A DNA stretch of 47,132 nt from Streptomyces sp. Je 1-79 (GTDB lineage: Bacteria; Actinomycetota; Actinomycetes; Streptomycetales; Streptomycetaceae), in contig NZ_JAMGSL010000023.1 in NCBI RefSeq assembly GCF_025195125.1, positions 1-47,132 on the forward strand, given 5' to 3'. The position numbers and the translations under genes are program-made. Below are positions 24,794 through 32,216 of this stretch, piece by piece. The notes below the pieces were generated by a model, which had not been told where the DNA came from, searched no databases, and was given only the letters and a program-made list of their open reading frames with translations. Each line of letters opens with the position of its first letter. The stretch's first letter is position 1.

Positions 24794-24822
24794 GGCGGCC
24801 GGGGAACATACGCTCGGCCGCC
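24794..24822 (+). terminator. Terminator after add
   Basis: GGCGGCCG and CGGCCGCC form an 8-bp perfect stem with a 13-base loop, followed by TTTC, 26 bases after the add stop. Confidence 0.7.
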
Positions 24823-24831
24823 TTTCGGTGT

Positions 24832-24860
24832 TTGCGGAGGCGTCATCCGGTGGCTAGGTT
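24832..24860 (+). promoter_or_regulatory. Promoter of the small secreted protein gene
   Basis: TTGCGG (24832-24837), a 17-base spacer and TAGGTT (24855-24860) match the vegetative streptomycete promoter pattern. Transcription from about 24867 would give a 5' leader of roughly 75 bases before ATG 24943; within it GATCCCCAA is directly repeated. Confidence 0.55.
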
Positions 24861-24942
24861 GCTAAGCCGCTCTGCATTCCCCGAAATTACCTGCTTTCCC
24901 CGAAGCATCACGATCCCCAAGATCCCCAAGGATGATTTTCTG

Positions 24943-25296
24943 ATGAAGCAGTCTGCCGCCAAGACGCTCGGTGTCGCCGCTCTCGGTGCCGCTTTCGCCG
25001 CTGCCGCCGCCGGCACGGCCACCGCCGCCCCGGCGCTGCCCTCCGCCGACGGCGCGCTCGGCATGGTCACCTCGGCCGTGCCGCTGGGCGACGGCCTCAC
25101 CGAGCTCCCCGACGGCGCCGCCGAGTCCCTTCTCTCCGGCGAGTCGTCGGTCGACCAGGGCGTCAAGACCCTGCCGGCCGCCGCCGGTCAGGCCACCCAG
25201 CACCTCCCGCTGGACGCCGCCAACGGCCCGCTGGCCAACACCCCGGTCGGCGGCCTGCTCGGCGGCCTGCCGATCGGCGCCCTGCCGCTCGGCTGA
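24943..25296 (+). CDS. Small secreted Ala/Gly/Leu-rich protein
   Basis: The 117-residue protein has a signal peptide (KQSAAKTLGVAALGAAFAAA, cleavage near ATAA, residue 29). The mature part of about 88 residues has no cysteine and no enzymatic motif, is rich in Ala, Gly, Pro and Leu, and ends GGLLGGLPIGALPLG. It contains PLANTPV at residues 97-103, a motif shared with the second small secreted protein at 30902. AAGGA lies ten bases before ATG. I do not recognise a function; a wall-associated or surface role is possible. Confidence 0.75.
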   Translation: MKQSAAKTLGVAALGAAFAAAAAGTATAAPALPSADGALGMVTSAVPLGDGLTELPDGAAESLLSGESSVDQGVKTLPAAAGQATQHLPLDAANGPLANTPVGGLLGGLPIGALPLG

Positions 25297-25312
25297 TCAC
25301 GCCGTACGCACA

Positions 25313-25354
25313 CCGATGGGGCGCTCACCCGAAGCCGGGTGAGCGCCCCATCGG
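25313..25354. terminator. Bidirectional terminator between secreted protein and pspC
   Basis: A perfect 19-bp stem with the 4-base loop AAGC, the longest hairpin of this type in the window, separates two convergent genes. Arms run 25313-25331 and 25336-25354. Confidence 0.9.
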
Positions 25355-25379
25355 CGTAGGTACGTACGTCCTGCTGCCC

Positions 25380-25580
25380 CTACCAGGCCGTGCTCGCCTG
25401 CTTCTCCGCCGGCAGCAGCAGCCAGAGCGCCAGGTACAGCAGGAACTGCGGCCCGGGCAGCAGGCACGAGACGAGGAAGATGACCCGCATGGTGGTGGCC
25501 GAGGTGCCGAAGCGCCGTGCCAGCGCTGCGCACACTCCGCCGATCATGCGTCCGTCACGGGGGCGGACAAGTGCGGCCAT
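25380..25580 (-). CDS. Small PspC-domain membrane protein
   Basis: The 66-residue protein is a stand-alone PspC domain: LVRPRDGRMIGGVCAALARRFG followed by one strong hydrophobic helix (MRVIFLVSCLLPGPQFLLYLALWLLLP). PspC proteins respond to envelope stress in other bacteria. GGAG lies six bases before the ATG at 25580. It lies downstream of the VanZ-like gene on the same strand, 91 bases away. Confidence 0.85.
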   Translation of the reverse strand: MAALVRPRDGRMIGGVCAALARRFGTSATTMRVIFLVSCLLPGPQFLLYLALWLLLPAEKQASTAW

Positions 25581-25671
25581 GGTGGGCTCCTTCGGGAGGT
25601 CTTCCGGAAGCCGCTCCTGCGGGCCTCCGATGACTCCATACTCGCCCCGGACCGGAGGACAAAGCGTCGGT

Positions 25672-26253
25672 CTACGGGGCGATCCCGACCCTGGGAATCG
25701 TCGGGGTAGGCCCCTGAGAACCCTCGTCCCGCAGCAGGGCCGAACCCCGGCCGGGCCTGGTCCCCGAGGAGGACCGGCCGGCGCCCGACGCCCTCCGGCG
25801 GCGCAGCCGCGCCCGTCCGGCCGGGACCAGCAGCACATGGGCGAGCGCCACCCCGGCGGCGTTCAGGAGCAGTGAGTCGATGTCCACGACCTGCCCGGGC
25901 ACGGCGGTCTGCAGCAACTCGACCGCGAGCGACACCAGCGCCCCTGCCGCGACCGTACGGGCCAGCGACGCCCACGGCGACACATGGAGCCGTCCGTCGG
26001 CCATCGGGAGCAGGACACCGAGCGGGGCCAGGAGCAGCAGCCCCTCGCCGATCCGGCGGACCGCCTCGGCGGGACCGAGCGCGAGATCCGCCTCGATCCC
26101 GGCCAGTGGGGTCAGGTTCGGCGCGGTCACCCAGGCCACGTCACGTGGGCGGAGCGTGACCCATGCGACGAGCAGCAGATGCGCGAGGAGGAGGGCGAAC
26201 CCCGCCACGCGTACGACCATGGCGGCACTGCCGCCCGAACCTTGACGCTGCAC
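25672..26253 (-). CDS. VanZ-like membrane protein
   Basis: The 193-residue protein has four hydrophobic helices in the VanZ pattern: FALLLAHLLLVAWVTLRP, NLTPLAGI, LLLLAPLGVLLP, SLAVELLQTAVPGQVVDIDSLLLNAAGVALAH. The ELLQ...R/D-x-D signature is intact. The C-terminal 45 residues are basic and Ser/Gly/Arg-rich. VanZ in enterococci gives low-level teicoplanin resistance; most actinobacterial members have no known role. GTG 26253 is taken as start, ATG 26220 is possible. Confidence 0.8.
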   Translation of the reverse strand: MQRQGSGGSAAMVVRVAGFALLLAHLLLVAWVTLRPRDVAWVTAPNLTPLAGIEADLALGPAEAVRRIGEGLLLLAPLGVLLPMADGRLHVSPWASLARTVAAGALVSLAVELLQTAVPGQVVDIDSLLLNAAGVALAHVLLVPAGRARLRRRRASGAGRSSSGTRPGRGSALLRDEGSQGPTPTIPRVGIAP

Positions 26254-26310
26254 GCCCCCCAAGACGCGCCCCGTCCCGGAATCGGTTCCGCCGGGGGCGG
26301 AACAGCTGCG

Positions 26311-26937
26311 TCAGGATGGAGACGGGCTCGGCAGAGCCGTCGTCGGGGCCGCCGACTCCGGGCGCTCCTTCAGCTCGGTGGTGCACGCGTACCGGCGCGG
26401 CGGGTAGGGGCCGGGACCGCCGAGGACCACGCTCGCCTCACCCGCGCCCGCCGAACTGTGCGCCAGGGTGCAGACGATCTGCGACAGCGCCGTCGGCGTC
26501 AGGTCCTCGGGCTGCCGGCTCAGCCGCAGCGTGGCCGGCGGATCGCCCTTGTATCCGCCGGTGACCACCAGCGGGCCCTTGACGGCCGTCGAGAAGCCGG
26601 CCTGCCGCTCGCTCTCCGAGGGATCGCCCAGCAACTGTGCGAGCAGCGCCGAGGCGGTGGGCACCGGGTCCCCGTCCGCCTTCTCCTCCGGCAGCGGGGT
26701 CCGCCGGTCCACCTCCTCCAGCTGCGACCCGCACAGCAGGAAGACCTGGACCGGGACACCCGTCGTCTGGGTGGTGACCCCGTCGCCCGTGACGCTGCAC
26801 GGCACCCGCGAGGGGGCCGCCCCGGCGTCCACCGGCACCGACGTCGTCCTGATCCCGCACCCGGAGGCGAGCGCGGCCGTCACGACGGCCGCCGCCACCA
26901 CTCCCGTACGTACTCCCGTACGGCGAAGCCGGCTCAA
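26311..26937 (-). CDS. Lipoprotein of the afsQ operon
   Basis: The 208-residue secreted lipoprotein has the lipobox ALASGC with Cys27. The mature part has paired cysteines (PCSVTG and LLCGSQ; IVCTLA and YACTTE) and ends in a Ser/Pro/Thr tail. It starts with TTG 26937 inside the stop of afsQ2 (TTGA), a few bases after GGAGGAG, so the two are co-translated. A lipoprotein gene at this position is conserved next to afsQ2 in Streptomyces; it may sense or modulate the signal at the membrane surface (inference). Confidence 0.85.
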   Translation of the reverse strand: MSRLRRTGVRTGVVAAAVVTAALASGCGIRTTSVPVDAGAAPSRVPCSVTGDGVTTQTTGVPVQVFLLCGSQLEEVDRRTPLPEEKADGDPVPTASALLAQLLGDPSESERQAGFSTAVKGPLVVTGGYKGDPPATLRLSRQPEDLTPTALSQIVCTLAHSSAGAGEASVVLGGPGPYPPRRYACTTELKERPESAAPTTALPSPSPS

Positions 26938-28418
26938 CTCTCCTCCACCTCGTCCTGCTCGCTGTCCTGCGGAAGCCGCAGGACGAACACCGCGCCGTCG
27001 CCGTCCGGCGAGTTCGCGGCGGTGATCGAACCGCCGTGGATCAGCGCGTTCTCCATGGCGATGGACAGACCCAGACCGCTGCCCTCCGACCGGGGCCGGG
27101 ACGCGCTCGCCTTGTAGAAGCGGTCGAAGACATGCGGCAGGACCTCCTCGGGGATGCCCGGACCGTGGTCCCGTACCTCGATCACCAGCTCGCCGTCCTC
27201 CGTACGGATCGCCACCCGCACCGGCGAACCGCCGTGCTTGAGCGCGTTGCCGATGAGGTTGGCCAGGATCACGTCGAGCCGGCGCGGGTCGAGCCGCGCC
27301 ATGATCCCGCGCTCGGCGTCCAGCTCCACGGCGTCCAGCCAGGCCCGGGCGTCGATGCACGCCGTGACCTGGTCGGCGACGTCGACGTCGTCCAGGACGA
27401 GCCGCGCGGTGCCCGCGTCGAAGCGGGTCACCTCCATCAGGTTCTCCACCAGGTCGTTCAGCCGCCGGGTCTCGCTCACCACGAGCGCCACGGCCGGCGC
27501 GATCATCGGGTCGAGGGAGTCCTGCTCGTCCTCCAGGACCTCGGTCACGGCCGTCAGCGCCGTCAGCGGCGTACGCAGCTCATGGGACATGTCCGCGACG
27601 AAACGCCGGCTGGATTCCTCCCGCGCGCTCATGTCCGCGACCTTCTTCTGCAGGGACTCGGCCGCCCCGTTGAACGTCCGTGACAGATCGGCCAGTTCGT
27701 CCGTGCCCGAGACCCGCAGCCGGGTGTCGAGCTTCCCCTCGCCCAGCTGGCGGGCCGCCTCGCCGAGACGGTGCACGGGGCGCAGCACCGTGGTGGCCGC
27801 GGCCTGCGCGAGGAGCGCGGAGCCGACGAGTGCGAGCGCCGTCGCGATCCCCAACGACCAGGCGAGCGAGTTCAGATCGGCCCGCTCGGCCTCCAGGGAC
27901 TTGAACATGAAGCCGGTGGGCCCGCCGCCCGCGATCCGCGTCCCGCCGACCAGGTACGGCGTCTTCCCGCGCTGCGTCCGCTGCCAGAACAGGTGGTACG
28001 GGCTGGTGTCGCCCTCCATGACCGGCCGCTCGGTGTCCACCGCGACCCGCAGCGAGTCCGGTACGTCGGCCAGGGTGAACGTGTCCGGGTTCGAGGCCCC
28101 GATGATCGGCTTGCCCGCGTCCCGCTCCCCGAGCAGCAGCACGCTGTACCCCGCGCTGCCGCTCGCCATCTGTTCGGCGGTACGCCGCAGGTCGTCCTCG
28201 GTGGGACGCAGCGGCAGCGTGGCGGCCCGGTTCTGCATCTCCTGCCGGAAGTCGTTCAGCGCCCCGTCCTGGGTCCTGGTCAGCACCGCCTCGCGGTTCA
28301 GCCAGTAGGCGATCCCGGACGCGGAGACCGCGGCCGTGAGCGCGACGAGCGCGAAGACGACGACCAGCCGCAGACGCAGGCTGGTGAAGCGCAGCCCGGT
28401 GAATATCGCTCGTCTCAC
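26934..28418 (-). CDS. afsQ2: Sensor histidine kinase AfsQ2
   Basis: The 494-residue membrane kinase has TM1 at about 15-40, an extracellular sensor of about 145 residues, TM2 at about 188-212 and a HAMP segment (RPVHRLGEAARQLGEGKLDTRL). The HisKA motif is FVADMSHELRTPLTALTAV and the HATPase boxes are NLIGNALKHGG, DHGPGIPEE and GSGLGLSIA. It is coupled to afsQ1 by a GTGA overlap. AfsQ1/Q2 in S. coelicolor controls antibiotic production and nitrogen responses with glutamate medium; orthology is judged from gene order RR-HK-lipoprotein opposite sigQ. Confidence 0.93.
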   Translation of the reverse strand: MRRAIFTGLRFTSLRLRLVVVFALVALTAAVSASGIAYWLNREAVLTRTQDGALNDFRQEMQNRAATLPLRPTEDDLRRTAEQMASGSAGYSVLLLGERDAGKPIIGASNPDTFTLADVPDSLRVAVDTERPVMEGDTSPYHLFWQRTQRGKTPYLVGGTRIAGGGPTGFMFKSLEAERADLNSLAWSLGIATALALVGSALLAQAAATTVLRPVHRLGEAARQLGEGKLDTRLRVSGTDELADLSRTFNGAAESLQKKVADMSAREESSRRFVADMSHELRTPLTALTAVTEVLEDEQDSLDPMIAPAVALVVSETRRLNDLVENLMEVTRFDAGTARLVLDDVDVADQVTACIDARAWLDAVELDAERGIMARLDPRRLDVILANLIGNALKHGGSPVRVAIRTEDGELVIEVRDHGPGIPEEVLPHVFDRFYKASASRPRSEGSGLGLSIAMENALIHGGSITAANSPDGDGAVFVLRLPQDSEQDEVEES

Positions 28419-29092
28419 GCAGGGACGTCCAGCCGGTAGCCCACGCCCCGTACGGTGCGGATCAGGGTCGGCGAGGACGGCACGTCCTCCACCTTGGCGC
28501 GCAGTCGCTGGACACAGGCGTCGACCAGACGCGAGTCGCCCAGGTAGTCGTGCTCCCAGACCAGGCGCAGCAACTGCTGGCGCGACAGGGCCTGTCCGGG
28601 CCGGCGGCTCAGTTCGAGGAGCAGCCGCAGCTCGGTCGGCGTGAGCTGCAGATCCTCCCCGTTCTTCGTCACCGTCATCGCGGAACGGTCGATGACCAGC
28701 GAGCCGAAGGTCGCCGAGTCGGTGGACTCCCGCTCGCCGCGCCGCAGTACGGCCCGGATACGGGCGTCCAGGACCCGCCCCTGGACGGGCTTGACCACGT
28801 AGTCGTCCGCGCCGGACTCCAGACCGACGACCACGTCGATGTCGTCACTGCGAGCGGTGAGCAGGATGATCGGCAGCTGGTCGGTGCGCCGGATGCGCCG
28901 GCACACCTCGAAGCCGTCGATCCCGGGCAGCATGACGTCCAGCACGACCAGGTCCGGACGCTGCTCCTTGAGCAGCTTCAGGCCGTCCTCGCCCGTCGCC
29001 GCGGTGGCCACTCGGTGGCCCTGGCGTGACAGGGAGAGTTCGAGGGCCGTGCGGATGGCGTCGTCGTCCTCGATCAGCAACAGGAAAGGCAC
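28415..29092 (-). CDS. afsQ1: Response regulator AfsQ1
   Basis: The 225-residue OmpR-type regulator has a receiver domain (FLLLIEDDDAIRTALELSL, phospho-acceptor Asp52 in VVLDVMLPGIDG, switch residues in LLTARSDD, Lys in VVKPV). A winged-helix output domain follows (LTPTELRLLLELSRRPGQ and VDACVQRLRAKVED). GTG 29092 gives the family numbering with Asp52; ATG 29101 would add three residues. The AfsQ1 motif lies 60 bases upstream in the space shared with sigQ. Confidence 0.95.
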   Translation of the reverse strand: MPFLLLIEDDDAIRTALELSLSRQGHRVATAATGEDGLKLLKEQRPDLVVLDVMLPGIDGFEVCRRIRRTDQLPIILLTARSDDIDVVVGLESGADDYVVKPVQGRVLDARIRAVLRRGERESTDSATFGSLVIDRSAMTVTKNGEDLQLTPTELRLLLELSRRPGQALSRQQLLRLVWEHDYLGDSRLVDACVQRLRAKVEDVPSSPTLIRTVRGVGYRLDVPA

Positions 29093-29151
29093 GGACGCCA
29101 TTCTGTCGCATCCGGCCACCTGAGTTCGACTGTGCGGCGGGACCGGGCCCT

Positions 29152-29167
29152 GTGACAGGTCTGTGAC
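29152..29167. promoter_or_regulatory. AfsQ1 binding site
   Basis: GTGAC-AGGTCT-GTGAC fits the AfsQ1 consensus GTnAC-N6-GTnAC exactly and lies between afsQ1 and the divergent sigQ, the known autoregulatory arrangement. Confidence 0.8.
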
Positions 29168-29252
29168 AGTCGGCGGACACCGCGATGAAGTGGCCCGGGC
29201 AAGCTTCTTGGCACACGGACAGAAACACACTCCAACCGACGGGGGGCGCGAA

Positions 29253-29981
29253 ATGAACGCACTGCACAGCACCACCTCAAGCGCAGTTGTCACGCGTCTC
29301 CACGATGCCGTCGTGCGGAGCCCGGAGAAGTCCGGCGCGGCAGTGAACGGACGGGGGTGCGTTCGCAGCGTCGGGCGTCAGCACAGGGCGCCGTACATGG
29401 TCGCCGTGGCTGACGGGGGAGCGGCGTACGGGGAGGCCACGGGGGAGCGGCAGTCGGGGTCGGAGGCGGAGTTCACCGCCTACGTCCAGGAACGCCGCGC
29501 CTCCCTGTACGCCACCGCCTACCACCTGACCGGTGACCGGTTCGAGGCCGAGGACCTGCTGCAGAGCGCGCTGTTCTCGACGTACCGCGCCTGGGACCGC
29601 ATCAGCGACAAGGCGGCGGTGGGCGGCTATCTGCGCCGCACCATGACCAATCTGCACATCAGCGCGTGGCGCCGGCGCAAGCTGAACGAGTACCCCACCG
29701 AGGAGCTGCCGGAGACGGCGGGCGACACGGACGCGATGCGGGGGACCGAGCTGCGCGCGGTGCTGTGGCAGGCGCTGGCCCGGCTGCCCGAGCTCCAGCG
29801 CACGATGCTGGTGCTGCGCTACTACGAGGGCCGTACGGATCCGGAGATCGCGGAGATCCTGGACATCAGTGTCGGCACGGTGAAGTCGAGCATCTGGCGC
29901 TCCCTGCGCCGGCTGCGCGAGGACGAGGTCCTGAGCTTCGGCCGTGACGAGGAGGAGTCCTTCGGCGAGCTGGTGGCCTGA
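29253..29981 (+). CDS. sigQ: ECF sigma factor SigQ (SigE-like family)
   Basis: The 242-residue sigma factor has a long N-terminal extension (about 75 residues, Ser/Arg-rich) before region 2 (EAEFTAYVQERRASLYATAYHL, FEAEDLLQSALFSTYRAWDRI, GGYLRRTMTNLHISAWRR). Region 4 follows (RLPELQRTMLVLRYYEGRT, EIAEILDISVGTVKSSIWRSL). G-rich GGGGGG stands before ATG 29253. In S. coelicolor the sigQ gene is divergent from afsQ1, is activated by it and counteracts its effect on antibiotics. A G-quadruplex-like tract follows the stop codon. Confidence 0.92.
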   Translation: MNALHSTTSSAVVTRLHDAVVRSPEKSGAAVNGRGCVRSVGRQHRAPYMVAVADGGAAYGEATGERQSGSEAEFTAYVQERRASLYATAYHLTGDRFEAEDLLQSALFSTYRAWDRISDKAAVGGYLRRTMTNLHISAWRRRKLNEYPTEELPETAGDTDAMRGTELRAVLWQALARLPELQRTMLVLRYYEGRTDPEIAEILDISVGTVKSSIWRSLRRLREDEVLSFGRDEEESFGELVA

Positions 29982-29986
29982 AGGTC

Positions 29987-30032
29987 GGGGGGCAACGGGG
30001 GAAACACGGGGGAACGTACGGGGGTACGGGGG
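29987..30032 (+). other. Five-tract G-quadruplex motif in the sigQ 3' untranslated region
   Basis: Five runs of 5-6 guanines (29987-29992, 29997-30001, 30008-30012, 30020-30024, 30028-30032) are separated by loops of 4, 6, 7 and 3 bases, all on the coding strand, starting five bases after the sigQ stop. It satisfies the strict G-quadruplex pattern even with G5 tracts, and would be in the sigQ mRNA ahead of its terminator. Confidence 0.7.
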
Positions 30033-30039
30033 AAAACAG

Positions 30040-30078
30040 CGCGGGTCGGACAAGCCGGGGGGGCTTGTACGACCCGCG
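30040..30078 (+). terminator. Terminator after sigQ
   Basis: A 17-bp stem with one mismatch (arms 30040-30056 and 30062-30078) and a G-rich 5-base loop, followed by TTTCTC. Confidence 0.8.
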
Positions 30079-30148
30079 TTTCTCGTCGTGGTGCCGGCGC
30101 CCGTCACGGTCATGACGGTCATGCCGTGGGCCCTTACGCCCGTGCCGG

Positions 30149-30781
30149 TTACGCCCGTGCAGCCGGGGTCCGGTGGCGGCCCGCCGCTGCCGCGGCCAGG
30201 CGCCCCAGGGCCTCCTGCTTGGCGCAGGGGTGGGCGCCCAGAGCCGTCTGACGGGCCACGATGGAGCGCTCCGAGCGCATCAGGCGCCAGCCGCGGCGCA
30301 GCAGGAACGGGACCGACTTGCGGCCCTCCCTGAGGTCGCGCAGGAGACGGCGGCGGAACGTCGTCGACGGGCGGCCGCGCAGGCACAGCGCGTCGGCGAG
30401 GACGCCGAGCTCCTGGCAGCGCTCCACGATCTCCGCCGCGAAGATCCCCTCCGCGACGAACAGCGGGGTCCGGCCGATGTCCAGGGCCTCGTGGCCCACG
30501 CGCGCGCTGGTGGCGAGGTCGTACACGGGGACGTCCGTACGGCCCGTGCGGCACAGCTCCACGATCGCGGCGACGGCGACGTCCGCGTCCCAGGAGTGTG
30601 GGGAGTCCCAGTCGATGTCGGCGCTGCCCGCGACGAGCGGGAGCGTCGGGTCGTCGCACTCCTTGTAGAAGTCGTCGAGGCGCAGGACCGGGAGACCGGC
30701 GACGGCGGCGAGGGACGACTTGCCGGAGCCTGAGGGGCCCGCGAGCAGGACGACACGGGTCGGGATCGGTAGGGAACTCAC
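30149..30781 (-). CDS. Uridine-kinase-like P-loop protein
   Basis: The 210-residue protein begins with the Walker A GPSGSGKSS at residues 15-23, continues with LPVLRLDDFYKECDDPTLP and IDWDSPHSWD, which match the nucleoside-binding and Walker B-like region of the uridine kinase/phosphoribulokinase family, and has an Arg-rich LID (FRRRLLRDLREGRKS). It probably phosphorylates uridine/cytidine for salvage, in keeping with the nucleoside theme, but no regulon operator lies before it. GTG 30781 is chosen; ATG 30847 or 30850 would add over 20 atypical residues. Confidence 0.75.
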   Translation of the reverse strand: MSSLPIPTRVVLLAGPSGSGKSSLAAVAGLPVLRLDDFYKECDDPTLPLVAGSADIDWDSPHSWDADVAVAAIVELCRTGRTDVPVYDLATSARVGHEALDIGRTPLFVAEGIFAAEIVERCQELGVLADALCLRGRPSTTFRRRLLRDLREGRKSVPFLLRRGWRLMRSERSIVARQTALGAHPCAKQEALGRLAAAAAGRHRTPAARA

Positions 30782-30901
30782 GGGACACCAGTGTGAAGCA
30801 TTCCCCCGGTCAGGGGACCCCCGAGGGAGGGGGTTGGTATCCAGCATCACACCTCAACTACGCTCGGTGCCTCATCGGTTACCCGACGTCGAAGGACTCC
30901 C

Positions 30902-31297
30902 ATGGCGCGTCACAAGCAATCCAGGACCCCCGGCCGCGGGGCCGCCCTGCTGAAGGCAGGGCTGACCGCGACGGCGGCGGGAGCGGCGGTGCTCGGCATG
31001 GGCGCCACGGCGGCGCAGGCGGCTGCCCCGCTGCCGCTGCCGGTCGACTCGCTCGCCGGCAGCGACATCGCCTCGGCCCTCGGGGCCACCGGCCACGCCG
31101 TGGGTCCGCTCACGAACCTTCAGCTCGACCCGCTGGCGAACACCGGGGTCGACCCCCTGGACAACGGCGTCGGCACCCAGGTCGCCGACTTCAAGCCGGT
31201 GGGCACGAACGTGGTGACGGACCACGTCACGAAGGGCGGCGGTCTGGACGACCTGCCCCTGGTCGGCGAGGTGACGGGACTGCTTCCGGCGACGTAG
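30902..31297 (+). CDS. Second small secreted protein with PLANT motif
   Basis: The 131-residue protein has a basic N-region (ARHKQSRTPGRGAALLK), a hydrophobic core and cleavage near AAQAA (residue 41). The mature part of about 90 residues is free of cysteine, low in aromatic residues and rich in Pro, Leu, Val and Gly, with LDPLANTGVDPLDNG near residues 76-89. It resembles the protein at 24943 in size, signal and motif. GAAGGA lies seven bases before ATG. Promoter-like elements TTGGTA (30834) and TACGCT (30859) are 19 bases apart. Function unknown. Confidence 0.75.
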   Translation: MARHKQSRTPGRGAALLKAGLTATAAGAAVLGMGATAAQAAAPLPLPVDSLAGSDIASALGATGHAVGPLTNLQLDPLANTGVDPLDNGVGTQVADFKPVGTNVVTDHVTKGGGLDDLPLVGEVTGLLPAT

Positions 31298-31366
31298 GAG
31301 CCGCCTGGGGGGCCTGCCGCGTCGGGCGAGCTGCCGCACGATCGCCCCGGGTGCGACCATCGTCGG

Positions 31367-32098
31367 ATGCGAGAGACCGATGAGCTGGTCGACGTGGACG
31401 ATCCGGCGTGGCCGGAGCTTCAGGGGATTCTCAGGGCGAGCTCCGTGCCGGTCCACGTGCTGCCCGGCGACATCGACGAGGGCCGCCGAACCCTTCTGCA
31501 CATGCAGGTCAGCGCGCGATCGGTGCTGGGCGCACTGGCGTTGAACACCGGCGGACTGCTCGTGGACGGCGGATGGGTGCGAGTGTTCGGTGGGGGTTCG
31601 GGCTCGGTCGCGGAGGGGCGGCTCCTGAGTCTGGCGCAGGTCAACCGTTTTCCCACGGACTTCGACCCCGGCTGGCGTCCCGCGGCAGGACTTGTCGTCG
31701 GCCACGACGTCCTCGGAGGGGTCTTCGCGTTGAACGGCGGCGATCCCGCGGCCGCCGGCTGCCCTGGGGCGCCTGGTCAGATGACGTAGTTCGCTCCCGA
31801 CACCCTGGCGTGGGAGGCGATGGAGATGGGCCACTCCGGGTGGGTCTCCTGGCTGCTCTCGGGCAGGCTGGAGACGTTCTACGACGGACTGCGCTGGCCC
31901 GGCTGGAGTGAGGAGACCGCGGCCCTGGCTGTCGGGCAGGGTCTTTCCGTCTATCCGTTCCTGTGGTCCGAGGAAGCGCACGCCGACCTCGCCGCCACGA
32001 GTCGGCGGCCGGTGCCGATGCGCGAGGTGCTCGGAGTCGCAGCGGACTTCGCCCGGCAGATGGGACCGTCCGATCCCGGGTTCCTGGGCGACGTGTGA
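31367..32098 (+). pseudogene. DUF2625-family gene interrupted by in-frame TAG
   Basis: The reading frame from ATG 31367 encodes the N-terminal 140 residues of a DUF2625 protein (ELVDVDDPAWPELQ, VHVLPGDIDEGRRTLL, NTGGLLVDGGWVRVFGG, HDVLGGVFALNGGDPAAAG). It then stops at TAG 31787-31789. The same frame continues without any shift: FAPDTLAWEAME, WVSWLLSGRLETFYDGLRWPGW, GQGLSVYPFLWSEEAHADLAA, ending with TGA at 32098. The split therefore comes from one amber codon where family members have an aromatic residue (Tyr is expected; TAC or TAT to TAG). Either the gene is a recent pseudogene, the stop is read through, or it is a sequencing error. Confidence 0.8.
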
Positions 32099-32137
32099 CT
32101 GGCTTCGCTGCGGGCGCGGTGGAGCAGGAGAGGGCAT

Positions 32138-32175
32138 GAGAAACGGCCCCCGGGTGGTTCCGGGGGCCGTTTCTC
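32138..32175. terminator. Bidirectional terminator between DUF2625 gene and aldehyde dehydrogenase operon
   Basis: A perfect 16-bp stem (GAGAAACGGCCCCCGG and complement) with loop GTGGTT separates the two convergent units. Confidence 0.88.
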
Positions 32176-32216
32176 GCGCTGTCGGTACCGCCCGGCGACG
32201 GCCGCAGCGGGTGCCG

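Noticed and set aside
24861..24942. Riboswitch (for example c-di-AMP ydaO type) in the leader of the small secreted protein
   Set aside because: The leader is only about 75 bases with no recognisable conserved core; only a short direct repeat is seen.
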